64,000 bases of DNA from Chryseosolibacter sp040902445 (lineage in GTDB: Bacteria; Bacteroidota; Bacteroidia; Cytophagales; Cyclobacteriaceae): assembly GCA_040902445.1 (NCBI GenBank), contig JBBDXJ010000293.1:1-64000 (forward strand). The letters run 5' to 3'. This document shows, piece after piece, positions 38,947 through 47,899 of this stretch. A program made the translations under genes and the position numbers. Under the pieces are notes generated by a model. It was not told the DNA's origin. It did no database searches and worked only from the letters and a program-made list of their open reading frames with translations. Position 1 is the first letter of the stretch. Each line of letters starts with the position of its first letter.

Positions 38947-40239
38947 ATGAGATTAATCAGAATTGTCCCCCTGCTCTTTATGATCTTTGTTTTCGGGTGT
39001 AAGACCACCGAAAATATTAAATCACCCTACACCGCCTTCACAGGAGCCACGATCATCGACGGCAGCGGCGCTGATCCCATTCAGGATGCAGTTCTACTCG
39101 TCCAGGATGGAAGGGTGGTTGCTGTAGGGTCAAAGGAGAATGTTTCTATTCCAGAGCATGCAACTATCACCGATGTCTCAGGTAAGTTCATTATACCGGG
39201 CATCATCAACGGTCACGGACATGTCGGCAATGCGAAAGGCATCGATGGCGGGCACTACTCACGCGAAAACGTTATTGACAATCTCGCGATCTACGCGCGC
39301 TATGGTATTACTACTGTGGTGAGCCTTGGCGATGACAGGAAGGATGCCCAACCGGTCCGCGCTGTAAGGGCGACCCTCGCGGTCGCCCCTGCTTCAACCA
39401 GGGCCCGCCTGTATATTGCAGGAGAAGTAATCTCGGGAAAAACTCCCGAAGAAGCATTGACTGTAATAGACAAAAACCATGAAATGGGCGTGGACTTCAT
39501 GAAGATCAGGGTCGACGACAACCTGGGAACGAGTACGAAGATGACTGAGGAGGTCTACCGCGCTGTAATTAAAAGATCGCACGAACTCGGATACAAGATC
39601 GCCACGCACATGTATTACCTCGAGGATGCACGAAAGTTACTCGACGCAGGAACAGACATGCTTGCACACAGCGTCAGGGATTTACCCGTGGACGATGCGT
39701 TCATCCGGCTTCTCAAAGAAAAGAAAGTATGTTATTGTCCGACGCTCACCAGGGAAGTATCCGCATTTGTTTATGGCGATACAGCAGACTTTTTCTCAGA
39801 TCCTTTTTTCAAACGAGAATATGACAGCGCGGCGATCCAGCCATTAAAGGACCCAGCCCGTCAGTTGCAGGTGAGCAACAGTCGGAGCGCAAAGATGTAC
39901 AAGCAACAACTTCCCACAGCGATGGCCAATCTGAAAACCCTGTGTGATCAGGGCATACCCATTGTATTCGGTACTGATAGCGGTGTGCCTACCAGGTTCA
40001 TGGGCTACTTCGAGCACATGGAAATGCAGATGATGGCTGAAGCCGGCCTCACTCCTATGCAGATCATCGTGTCAGCAACAAAAAATGCAGCGGAATATAT
40101 GGGGCTGAAGGATCTGGGAACTATATCGCCTGGCCACTGGGCGGACTTTATTGTATTGGATGCTGATCCGTTGGAGGATATCAGGAATGTAAGACAAATC
40201 TCAGGAGTTTTTATAAACGGTGAAGAAGTGGAGAGATAA
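38947..40239 (+). CDS. Lipoprotein amidohydrolase (imidazolonepropionase-like)
   Basis: A 430-residue exported amidohydrolase. Lipobox FVFGC near residue 19 gives a lipoprotein. Metal and catalytic residues: GHGHVG after IIPGIIN, FMKIRVDD (Lys), IATHMYY and LAHSVRD (His), and GTDSGVP (Asp). Such periplasmic amidohydrolases act on peptides or cyclic amides; the substrate is unknown. It is the intact counterpart of the interrupted gene at 22393. Confidence 0.85.
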   Translation: MRLIRIVPLLFMIFVFGCKTTENIKSPYTAFTGATIIDGSGADPIQDAVLLVQDGRVVAVGSKENVSIPEHATITDVSGKFIIPGIINGHGHVGNAKGIDGGHYSRENVIDNLAIYARYGITTVVSLGDDRKDAQPVRAVRATLAVAPASTRARLYIAGEVISGKTPEEALTVIDKNHEMGVDFMKIRVDDNLGTSTKMTEEVYRAVIKRSHELGYKIATHMYYLEDARKLLDAGTDMLAHSVRDLPVDDAFIRLLKEKKVCYCPTLTREVSAFVYGDTADFFSDPFFKREYDSAAIQPLKDPARQLQVSNSRSAKMYKQQLPTAMANLKTLCDQGIPIVFGTDSGVPTRFMGYFEHMEMQMMAEAGLTPMQIIVSATKNAAEYMGLKDLGTISPGHWADFIVLDADPLEDIRNVRQISGVFINGEEVER

Positions 40240-40408
40240 AAAGTCCACCGTTCACAGATGACGGCCCAGCCATTGGAGGGGAGACCACCCGGCAACCGGC
40301 AACTGGCGCCCGATTATTGACCCGTTATACATTAATGTTTATATTGAATTCTATATCTGAGGAGCCCGAAAAGTGCTGTCTCCCGTTCACTTAACGTACC
40401 TGTTTAAT

Positions 40409-42607
40409 ATGAAATCAAAAAAACTATTCATCAGCTCAGAGGTTCCTTTGAAGGAATCATTCAATTTAAGAAAGATTCTTTACATCACTTTCCTGGTCGC
40501 ATTGATTGCGTTGGATTCATGCAATCCAACATCAGAATCCGTCCAGGTAGAGGACGATGATATCGGAGGAGTTGTCACCGGACCTGATGGTCCCGAAGCA
40601 GGAGTGTGGGTGATCGCCGAAACTCATGACCTTCCTACCAGATATGCCAAGATTGTTGTCACTGATGATAAGGGACAATATTTGATACCCGATCTTCCCG
40701 ACGCGAACTATTCGGTCTGGGTGCGCGGTTATGGATTGGTGGATTCTCCCAAAGAAGAAGCAAAACCCGGCAGCGTTCTGGACCTCGAAGCCGTGGTAGC
40801 ACCAAATCCTCGGGCAGCCGCCGAATATTATCCCGCAGGCTACTGGTTTTCCCTGCTCAATGTGCCGGACAAGAGCAAGTTCCCCGGTACAGGACCGGAA
40901 GGAAATGGCATATCTCCCAACATTAAAAATCAGGCTAATTTTTTAAGAAATATAAAATCAGGTACGTGCCTGGCCTGTCATGCAATGGGCACAAAAGGCA
41001 CGCGCGAGTTTCAGGCATCGCTGGGAAAATTCGCATCTTCAACCGAGGCATGGGAGAGACGTTTGGCGTCCGGGCAGGCCGGAGGAAGCATGATCTCTTC
41101 CACACACGGGCTTGGGCGCGAGGAAGTTTTGAGGATGCTGGCAGACTGGACGGACCGGATCGCTGGAGGTGAAATTCCAGAAGCTCCGCCGAGGCCGGCA
41201 GGAGTTGAAAGAAATGTTGTCATAACACAATGGGACTGGGCTGATCCCAAAGCATACCTTCACGATGTCGTCTCCACCGACAGAAGAAACCCAACAGTGA
41301 ACGCGAACGGTCCGCTCTATGGTGCACTGGAAGTCAGTGCCGATTATATTCCAGTACTCGATCCGGTGAAGCACGATGCGAGCCGCATACCATTAACGGT
41401 GCGCGATCCGGAAACCAAACCTGCTTCCGGTCCGGAGATGCCACAACCCTCTCCCTATTGGGGAGATGAGCCCATATGGAACAGCAAGACCAATGTTCAC
41501 AATCCCATGTTGGATGAAAAAGGCCGGGTCTGGATTACCGCTACGGTGCGTCCACCTGAAAATCCTGATTTTTGTAAAGAAGGGTCCGATCATCCTTCCG
41601 CCAAACAATTCCCGATGAACAGGGCCGGGCGACATCTCGGTGTCTATGACCCTAAAACAAAAAAATATACGCACATCAGCACCTGCTTCAGCACACACCA
41701 CCTCATGTTTGCTGAAGATGAAAACAACACCCTGTGGACGAGCGGTGGAGGAGAAGTGATCGGATGGCTTGACACGAAAAAGTATGACGAGACGGGAGAT
41801 GAAGAGGCCTCGCAAGGTTGGACACCACTTATTCTGGATACCAATGGAAATGGCAAACGCGACAAATACAAAGAACCCAATGATCCCGTTGATCCTAAAA
41901 TGGACAAGCGCATTGCCAGGGGACTTTATGCATGCTCTCCCGCGCCCGACGGCTCGGTCTGGGGCTCTTCTTTAGGATATCCCGGCGCCCTCATCCGCCT
42001 GAATCCGGGATCGAATCCATCAGAAACGGCCCTGGTAGAATATTACGAACTTCCCTTGAATGACAAAGGTGAACCTGTCGAAGGATTTTCACCCCGCGGC
42101 ATGGATGTGGACCGGAATGGTGTGGCCTGGGTTGCACTTGCCAGTGGTCACCTTGCAAGCTTCGACCGGAAGAAATGCAAAGGATCCCTTAATGGTCCGG
42201 ATGCTACAGGTCAGCATTGTCCGGAAGGATGGACTTTCTATACAGAACCACTTCCACAACTAAAAGGATTAAAAGAATCCGGAAGCGCTGAGTCAAGCTA
42301 CTACACCTGGGTTGATCAGTTCAATACTCTTGGATTGGGTGAAAATATTCCCATCAATACCGGCAATGAATCCGAAGCGCTGCTGGCACTGAAGGATGGA
42401 GAATGGGTTAAATTACGTGTACCCTATCCGTTGGGATTTTATACGAAGTGGATGGACGGAAGGATCGATGATCCAAACGCCGGCTGGAAAGGCCGGGGAA
42501 TATGGGCAACGATAAGCACCCGCGCACCATTCCATATGGAAGGAGGCAAAGGCACTACCAGCAAAGTATTTAAGTTCCAGCTCAGGCCGGATCCGCTGGC
42601 GAAGTAG
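40409..42607 (+). CDS. Lipoprotein with carboxypeptidase-regulatory domain, CxxCH haem site and a likely propeller
   Basis: A 732-residue exported lipoprotein (lipobox ALDSC) starting at ATG 40409; an earlier in-frame start at 40373 is less likely because it leaves a long polar leader. Residues about 45-125 form a carboxypeptidase-regulatory-like beta sandwich (GVVTGPDGPEAGVWV). GTCLACHAMG at about 195 is a single c-type haem motif. The rest reads like a beta-propeller of the SMP-30/Vgb type (GRVWITAT, NTLWTSGGGEV, GSVWGSSLG, GVAWVALASG). The domain order suggests a periplasmic redox or quinoprotein-like enzyme; the substrate is unknown. Confidence 0.7.
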   Translation: MKSKKLFISSEVPLKESFNLRKILYITFLVALIALDSCNPTSESVQVEDDDIGGVVTGPDGPEAGVWVIAETHDLPTRYAKIVVTDDKGQYLIPDLPDANYSVWVRGYGLVDSPKEEAKPGSVLDLEAVVAPNPRAAAEYYPAGYWFSLLNVPDKSKFPGTGPEGNGISPNIKNQANFLRNIKSGTCLACHAMGTKGTREFQASLGKFASSTEAWERRLASGQAGGSMISSTHGLGREEVLRMLADWTDRIAGGEIPEAPPRPAGVERNVVITQWDWADPKAYLHDVVSTDRRNPTVNANGPLYGALEVSADYIPVLDPVKHDASRIPLTVRDPETKPASGPEMPQPSPYWGDEPIWNSKTNVHNPMLDEKGRVWITATVRPPENPDFCKEGSDHPSAKQFPMNRAGRHLGVYDPKTKKYTHISTCFSTHHLMFAEDENNTLWTSGGGEVIGWLDTKKYDETGDEEASQGWTPLILDTNGNGKRDKYKEPNDPVDPKMDKRIARGLYACSPAPDGSVWGSSLGYPGALIRLNPGSNPSETALVEYYELPLNDKGEPVEGFSPRGMDVDRNGVAWVALASGHLASFDRKKCKGSLNGPDATGQHCPEGWTFYTEPLPQLKGLKESGSAESSYYTWVDQFNTLGLGENIPINTGNESEALLALKDGEWVKLRVPYPLGFYTKWMDGRIDDPNAGWKGRGIWATISTRAPFHMEGGKGTTSKVFKFQLRPDPLAK

Positions 42608-42630
42608 TTGGAATGACGAATGACGAATCT

Positions 42631-43383
42631 TTAAGCTCTTTTCTTTATTAGATCCAGAATGCCGTTGATAAAAGTCAGGGGGTGGATGGGATTTCCCGGC
42701 ACGTAAAGGTCGACAGGGTGACGATCGAGAAACGTTCGATTAACGGCGGGGCTATCATCAAATAAACCACCGCTGATCGCATCGGTTCCTGCCAGAATGA
42801 TGACTTTCGGATCGGGTATGGCGTCGTAACAAAGCTCTAATGGTTTTGACATGTTTTCCGTGATCGGACCCGTGATCACGATTCCATCGGCATGCCGTGG
42901 CGATGCGACAAATTCGATACCGAACCGGCTCATATCAAAGTTCACGTTTCCGCAGGCGTTTAATTCCAGTTCGTTGCTGTTGTCGCCACCCGCGGAAACC
43001 TGGCGCAATTTTAATGACCCTTTAAAAAAACCGGCGATCTCTTTCCTGACCAGGGCAGGATCGGGTGTGATGGCTTTTAGAGCACCCTCGTGAATAATCA
43101 ATCCTTTCCTGTCGTTGGTTGCCATCCGGTAATCTTTTGAAAATTTAATTTTATTCGGAAAGGCCCTGGCACATTCCCCGCAAAAGGCGCATCTTCCGAG
43201 ATCCAGTGTGAGGGGATTTGAACGGATGGCGCCTGTCGGACAAAAATCAATCAGTGCGTTTTCATCTACTTTGTCATGAGTGATTTCTGGTACTCCTCTG
43301 AATACGCCAGGAACTTCCGCTTTTGTTGGATCGGGAATGTATTGCTTTCCCTGACGTATTAATATTTTTATGTTGCCAATCAT
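42631..43383 (-). CDS. HyfH-HyfI fusion subunit of a hydrogenase-4-like complex, proximal-cluster ligands lost
   Basis: A 250-residue protein that joins a ferredoxin-like domain (1-110, HyfH/HycF-like) to a NuoB/HyfI-like small subunit (135-250). In the first domain Cys65, Cys68, Cys71 (RCAFCGEC) and Cys48 (FCPTGAI) can hold one [4Fe-4S] cluster; ligands of the second cluster are absent. In the small subunit the fold signatures SPRHADGIVITGP and IPDPKVIILAG are kept, but of the four proximal-cluster cysteines only Cys144 (NACGN) is in place; the later two positions are Asp201 (GTDAISGG) and Asn231 (PGNPIHP). Last gene of the operon, nine bases after the large subunit. It should sit on the cytoplasmic side of the membrane complex. 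Confidence 0.8.
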   Translation of the reverse strand: MIGNIKILIRQGKQYIPDPTKAEVPGVFRGVPEITHDKVDENALIDFCPTGAIRSNPLTLDLGRCAFCGECARAFPNKIKFSKDYRMATNDRKGLIIHEGALKAITPDPALVRKEIAGFFKGSLKLRQVSAGGDNSNELELNACGNVNFDMSRFGIEFVASPRHADGIVITGPITENMSKPLELCYDAIPDPKVIILAGTDAISGGLFDDSPAVNRTFLDRHPVDLYVPGNPIHPLTFINGILDLIKKRA

Positions 43384-43392
43384 AGATTGCTT

Positions 43393-44898
43393 TTAGAGAT
43401 CATGACCACAATAACTTAAGTCAAAGCTTTTGTTGGATATTGGAAAATCCGATATCTCATTATTTCTTACGGCCATGGCCACTGTCAGCCAATTGTGCAT
43501 AGAGGGATCTTTGATCCGATATTGATACAGTTCTCCTTTTTCGTCAGTGATGGCGCAGTGACAGATTTCTCCTCTCCATCCCTCCGTTAATGAAATTCCG
43601 AAGGTTTCGGGTTGTGGATGCAACAAAGGTGCACGCGTGGTTATTTCCGGCGGGATTTTGTGGATGATCTTCCGCAGGTAATAAAGTGTTTGCACAATCT
43701 CGTCGTGCCTGATCTTTGTGCGGCTGTAAACATCTCCGTGGTGTTTGATTATGGAAATCGGTGAAAATTCGTTGTACAGACCATGGGGATGTGTAGTCCG
43801 GATATCACGCATGAGCCCAGTGCCGCGGGCGGATATACCTACTGCCCCCAGGGACAAGGCAACATCATGGCTGATTACACCTGTTTTTTCCAGCCGCGCC
43901 AGTGCACTGGGAAGGGTATGAAACTCTTTCCACATTTGATCAAAATCAGACTCATATTCCTGAAATAATTCTTCCAGCCTCACAGCAAGCGATTTGGTAA
44001 AATCAAAAGGGTTGTATCCGGGACGAATCAGGCCTTTCGCCAACCGGTTTCCACACCACTCCTGGAAGAAATTTATCAAAGGCGTTCGCAGCCTTCCAAA
44101 CACAGCGCTTCCGAGTTGGTAGCCAATGTCTGTGCAGATGGCGCTGAGGCCTCCCGTGTGCATTGCCAGCCTTTCTAATTCTATAGCAATTGTTCTCGAA
44201 AAGTGCAGGTCGGGAGGAGCAGTATAGCCGCATAAATTTTCCCAAAGATTAACAAAAGCCGTGGTATGACCCGCCACATTATCTCCCGCAATTGATTCCG
44301 CCAGGAGGGTGCGTTGCAGTAGTTTATGCTTTGACAAAAAAAGTTGCTCTATACCGCGGTGTTGATATCCGAGTTGTATCTCGAGGTGAAGAATTTGCTC
44401 ACCATTGCAGATAAACCGGAAATGACCCGGTTCAATAATACCCGCATGAATGGGACCGACACCAACTTCATGTAGCTCTTCACTTTCTATCTGGTAAAAG
44501 GGATAATTCCCGATCACTGAATTTTTGTCTGCCCTGTCAGACGGATACCGCACAGGTTTTAACCACGGATGGTCTGAGAATTTCAATCCAAAGTTTTCAT
44601 GCAAAACTCTCTCAAACACATGAAAGCTTAAATGATTTGCTGTAAAGGAAGGATAGGTTTGTGCGGATCTGGCAGAGATTTCGGAACTGGATACACAAAT
44701 AGACGCATTACTGTCGTTGGCGATGCAGCAAATCAGCTTTAATTTTTCGTTGTGAGTGAACCCAAAATAATGAGCGCAATGATTCACCTCTTTACGGACG
44801 AGGCCGGTATTGAGCTCGAGAAAATCATCATACTTTAAGACTGGAATGGCTTGAAGGGCAATCGTACCGTTATTTGCTATGTTTATGTATTGACTCAT
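43393..44898 (-). CDS. HyfG/HycE-like large subunit without the [NiFe] site
   Basis: A 501-residue fusion of a NuoC-like domain (1-125, with FERVLHENFG and HPWLKPVRYP) and a NuoD/hydrogenase large-subunit domain (130-501, with HLEIQLGYQHRGIE). In true group 4 hydrogenases the first nickel motif reads RVCGxC; here residues 201-211 are ESIAGDNVAGH, with no cysteine. The C-terminal DPCxxC is replaced by SFDLSYCGHDL, keeping one Cys (497). It therefore cannot bind a normal [NiFe] centre. Its start overlaps the HyfF stop by four bases. The family is firm; the loss of metal-site residues is directly visible; the new role is unknown. Confidence 0.85.
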   Translation of the reverse strand: MSQYINIANNGTIALQAIPVLKYDDFLELNTGLVRKEVNHCAHYFGFTHNEKLKLICCIANDSNASICVSSSEISARSAQTYPSFTANHLSFHVFERVLHENFGLKFSDHPWLKPVRYPSDRADKNSVIGNYPFYQIESEELHEVGVGPIHAGIIEPGHFRFICNGEQILHLEIQLGYQHRGIEQLFLSKHKLLQRTLLAESIAGDNVAGHTTAFVNLWENLCGYTAPPDLHFSRTIAIELERLAMHTGGLSAICTDIGYQLGSAVFGRLRTPLINFFQEWCGNRLAKGLIRPGYNPFDFTKSLAVRLEELFQEYESDFDQMWKEFHTLPSALARLEKTGVISHDVALSLGAVGISARGTGLMRDIRTTHPHGLYNEFSPISIIKHHGDVYSRTKIRHDEIVQTLYYLRKIIHKIPPEITTRAPLLHPQPETFGISLTEGWRGEICHCAITDEKGELYQYRIKDPSMHNWLTVAMAVRNNEISDFPISNKSFDLSYCGHDL

Positions 44899-46328
44899 AT
44901 CTTCCGGGGCAAATGTTGAGTTGCGTCATGGATGAGATTAACGAGTTCTACGGGAGGATTCAATCCCAGGTAAACCACCAGCGCAAGCAGCATAAACTGG
45001 CTGAGGGATTCTGCAGGGTGAATCTTTTTTATATTTTCTTCCTTGAAACCCAGCGTCCTGATGAAAAGCATTTTAAAAATATTTTTTCCCAAAGACCAGA
45101 TAATCAGCGTGAGAAATAATAACACCAGGATGAGTAACCATATTTTCCCAGATTCAAAAATAGAGCGGAATATCAGGAACTCGCTGATGAACATTCCTGA
45201 AGGTGGCATTGCGGTTATGATAAAAAAGGCGAATAACAATACCATCGCGCCGGGTGTGTTGTATGCAAAATAATTTCCGATATCGTAAATACTTTTGCTC
45301 CGGTAGATGCGGTAAACCTGGTCAACCTGAAAGAATAAAGCTGGTTTGGCAAAGGAATGTAACACAAGGTGGAGGATGGCCGCATAATAACCGGCGCCGC
45401 CCGAGGCCACACCCAGCATGACAATACCCATGTGTTCCACCCCTGAGTAGGCAAGCATGCGCTTCAGGTTTTTTACACGCAAAATGTAAACCGCTGATAC
45501 GAAAATGGAGATCAATCCTCCGATGACAAGGATCGTATTGGCCCACTGTGCGATCGAAGTGTTGGCCATTACTTCATAAATCCGGAATATGCCGAGGAAT
45601 CCAACGTTGACCAATACACTTGCCAGTAGCGCACCTGCTGGTCCCGGCGCTTTATCTTTTGCATCAATTCCCACCGTATACATCGGAACCAATCCTGCCT
45701 TAGCCGTGAAACCAGTGAAGATGAAAAGGAAAGCAAGCTTGAGCCAAAACGGGTTCAGCAATGGGGCATCGATGATCAGTGCCTGGTAGGAGAGCTCTTT
45801 AAATCCCTGGTGTTGAAGGGCGATGCTCAGGAAAAGTATACCAACAAATACCAGGGTAATGCTTATGGAACAAACAAATATATATTTCCAAGTGGCTTCC
45901 AGTGTACGTTCATTTCGATTGTGATAAACTAAAGCCGACGTACTGAGTGTTGTCAACTCCACAAAGATCCAGGTTACAGCAAGATGATTTGATAAATAGG
46001 CAGCACTGAGGGAAGCGATTAGAATCACCATTGCGGCATAATAAATGCCCCGTTGTCTCGGGATATCTTTCCGGTTATTGAAAAAAACATAGCTGTGATA
46101 GAACGCGGGCACACATACGATGCTGAGAATTCCCAAAAGAATAAGGCTCAATGGATCAAAGGTGAAATATTCAAGCGATGCGAGGTCCCGGCGGTTGAAT
46201 GCGTGGACCGTTAGCACCCACTGCAACAGGATAAATGACCAAACCGCGAAATAGCTTATAATTCTTTTCTGTGCGAAGAAAAGTATCAGGCTTAAAACAA
46301 AACTCAGAATCAAATATATTCCAATCAT
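44895..46328 (-). CDS. hyfF: HyfF-like antiporter-type membrane subunit
   Basis: A 477-residue, about 14-helix subunit of the NuoL/M/N-MrpD superfamily, closest in layout to HyfF. Conserved ion-path residues are present: Glu124 (IFVELTTLS) and Lys210 (FTAKAGLVP), then KDKAPGPAGALLAS and KNLKRMLAYSGVEHMG. It should move protons or Na+ as part of the membrane arm. It lies between HyfE (12-base gap) and the large subunit (4-base overlap). Confidence 0.85.
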   Translation of the reverse strand: MIGIYLILSFVLSLILFFAQKRIISYFAVWSFILLQWVLTVHAFNRRDLASLEYFTFDPLSLILLGILSIVCVPAFYHSYVFFNNRKDIPRQRGIYYAAMVILIASLSAAYLSNHLAVTWIFVELTTLSTSALVYHNRNERTLEATWKYIFVCSISITLVFVGILFLSIALQHQGFKELSYQALIIDAPLLNPFWLKLAFLFIFTGFTAKAGLVPMYTVGIDAKDKAPGPAGALLASVLVNVGFLGIFRIYEVMANTSIAQWANTILVIGGLISIFVSAVYILRVKNLKRMLAYSGVEHMGIVMLGVASGGAGYYAAILHLVLHSFAKPALFFQVDQVYRIYRSKSIYDIGNYFAYNTPGAMVLLFAFFIITAMPPSGMFISEFLIFRSIFESGKIWLLILVLLFLTLIIWSLGKNIFKMLFIRTLGFKEENIKKIHPAESLSQFMLLALVVYLGLNPPVELVNLIHDATQHLPRKI

Positions 46329-46340
46329 AGTATTCCCGGG

Positions 46341-46970
46341 TCAATCTCTTAGTTGGCGTAGTTGCTCTGAATCATGCTCTTTTAATACATCGCCGATCCT
46401 ATTAACAAAAATTCCCAGCAAGAGCACGCTGACAAAAATATCAAGCATAATTCCTACGTTGACGACCATAGGCATTTCACTTCCTGCCGCCAGGGATAAA
46501 ACAAAGACGCCATTTTCAATGATGAGAAAACCCATTACATGGGTAATGATTTTCCGTCTGGAAACGATGATATACAAACCGGTGAAAAGGGAGGATAGAG
46601 CGGCAGCAAAAAATATACCTTTCAGTTGATCTTCATGAAGGGTATTGGACAGCAGAAAAGAACCTATTATTATTCCGGTAATAATGACAACAGAAATAAA
46701 ATTTGAAACGAATGGTTCCGCTTCCCTGGTCAGGTTATTTCTTTTGATGACATAATTGAGAAAAACCGGAATAGCGATCGCTTTGAAAACAATCGTTTCA
46801 AAAAGAATAAATATCAGATTGATTACGCTGATCTCAATCAATTCGATGAAGGCAACTCCAAAAAGAGCAACACCCTGAAAGGCCAGGATGGCGATGTAGG
46901 TGTAAAGGCGGTTTGCTACCACCATGTAGATGAGGCTAATGATCAGAATGATAAGCAAGGTGTTGGTCAT
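46341..46970 (-). CDS. hyfE: HyfE-like membrane subunit
   Basis: A 209-residue, about six-helix protein matching hydrogenase-4 component E, whose C-terminal half is NuoK/MrpC-like (HVMGFLIIENGVFVLSLA with the conserved Glu). The order HyfC-HyfE-HyfF is that of group 4 hydrogenase operons. Gaps of 12 bases on each side. Confidence 0.8.
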   Translation of the reverse strand: MTNTLLIILIISLIYMVVANRLYTYIAILAFQGVALFGVAFIELIEISVINLIFILFETIVFKAIAIPVFLNYVIKRNNLTREAEPFVSNFISVVIITGIIIGSFLLSNTLHEDQLKGIFFAAALSSLFTGLYIIVSRRKIITHVMGFLIIENGVFVLSLAAGSEMPMVVNVGIMLDIFVSVLLLGIFVNRIGDVLKEHDSEQLRQLRD

Positions 46971-46982
46971 AAATTCTATGTC

Positions 46983-47897
46983 TTAACTGATTCTTCCCAG
47001 CATGAGCAGTACTCCCAGGAAAATTAATATTGAAATGGAGGTTAGTGTAAAAATAAACTGAGGGTTGTGGTTCATCCGGAATCGCGCCATAAAAGATTCG
47101 ATTGCACCCGCCACAATCGCAAAAAGAATCTCAACTCCTATAAATAATGGAATTGAATAATACAGGGCCATCCCCGGTGAAATAAATATATTGGCTATAA
47201 GGGCACCGTACATCGCGAACTTAAGATTTGTCGTGTGAAGGATAAGGCCCAGATCGAAACCACTATTATCCAGGATCATCACCTCGTGCACCATGGTCAG
47301 CTCAAGATGTGTTTTCGGATCATCTACTGGCATGCGGCTGTTTTCAATCATGGCTAAGACGATGAATATAAAAGTCCCCAGCGCGCCCAGCGTATAAGAG
47401 ATGTATGATTCAAAATGGAGGCTCTGAAAAATTTCAAAGAATGAAGTTTGACCTGTAAACAATGCAAAAGAACCCATAAGGATAAAAAAGGCAGGTTCGG
47501 CCAGCAACGAATATAGCGCTTCACGGCTGGCACCCATACCTTCAAAGCTGCTGCCTGTGTCCATGGCGGAAATGATCATAAAGAATTTTCCCAGCGCCAG
47601 AACGTAGGCAAAGAATACAAAATCCCCTGGAAAGGACATGATTCCCGGCTGGTCACCAAATGGGATCAGCAAAATCGCTGTGATAACGGTTGCAAAATAA
47701 ATGCTGGGTGCAATCCGGAAAATGAAACTGGTTGTTTCACTGTAGACAACACCTTTCCGGAACAGGCGCCAGATATCCCGTAAAGGTTGAAAAACGCCAG
47801 GTCCTTTTCTTCCGGAGAAGATGCTTTTAGTACGGATCACTATCCCGGTAAAGAATAGGCTGGCCGTAATAATGAGCATAAAACTGATCATATGCAT
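46983..47897 (-). CDS. hyfC: HyfC-like (NuoH-type) membrane subunit
   Basis: A 304-residue, eight-helix NuoH/HyfC homologue that anchors the soluble part to the membrane arm. Signatures are complete: GRKGPGVFQPLRDIWRLFRK near 29-48, SSFEGMGASREA (quinone/E-channel loop) and ENSRMPVDDPKTHLELTMVH with its charged residues. Since the E-channel is intact, coupling between soluble and membrane parts could still work. Two bases separate it from HyfB-1. Confidence 0.85.
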   Translation of the reverse strand: MHMISFMLIITASLFFTGIVIRTKSIFSGRKGPGVFQPLRDIWRLFRKGVVYSETTSFIFRIAPSIYFATVITAILLIPFGDQPGIMSFPGDFVFFAYVLALGKFFMIISAMDTGSSFEGMGASREALYSLLAEPAFFILMGSFALFTGQTSFFEIFQSLHFESYISYTLGALGTFIFIVLAMIENSRMPVDDPKTHLELTMVHEVMILDNSGFDLGLILHTTNLKFAMYGALIANIFISPGMALYYSIPLFIGVEILFAIVAGAIESFMARFRMNHNPQFIFTLTSISILIFLGVLLMLGRIS

Positions 47898-47899
47898 GT

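Noticed and set aside
42631..44898. Active [NiFe] hydrogenase or NADH dehydrogenase
   Set aside because: The large subunit has no nickel cysteines, the small subunit lacks the proximal cluster set, and there are no NuoE/F/G-like genes or hydrogenase maturation genes in the window.
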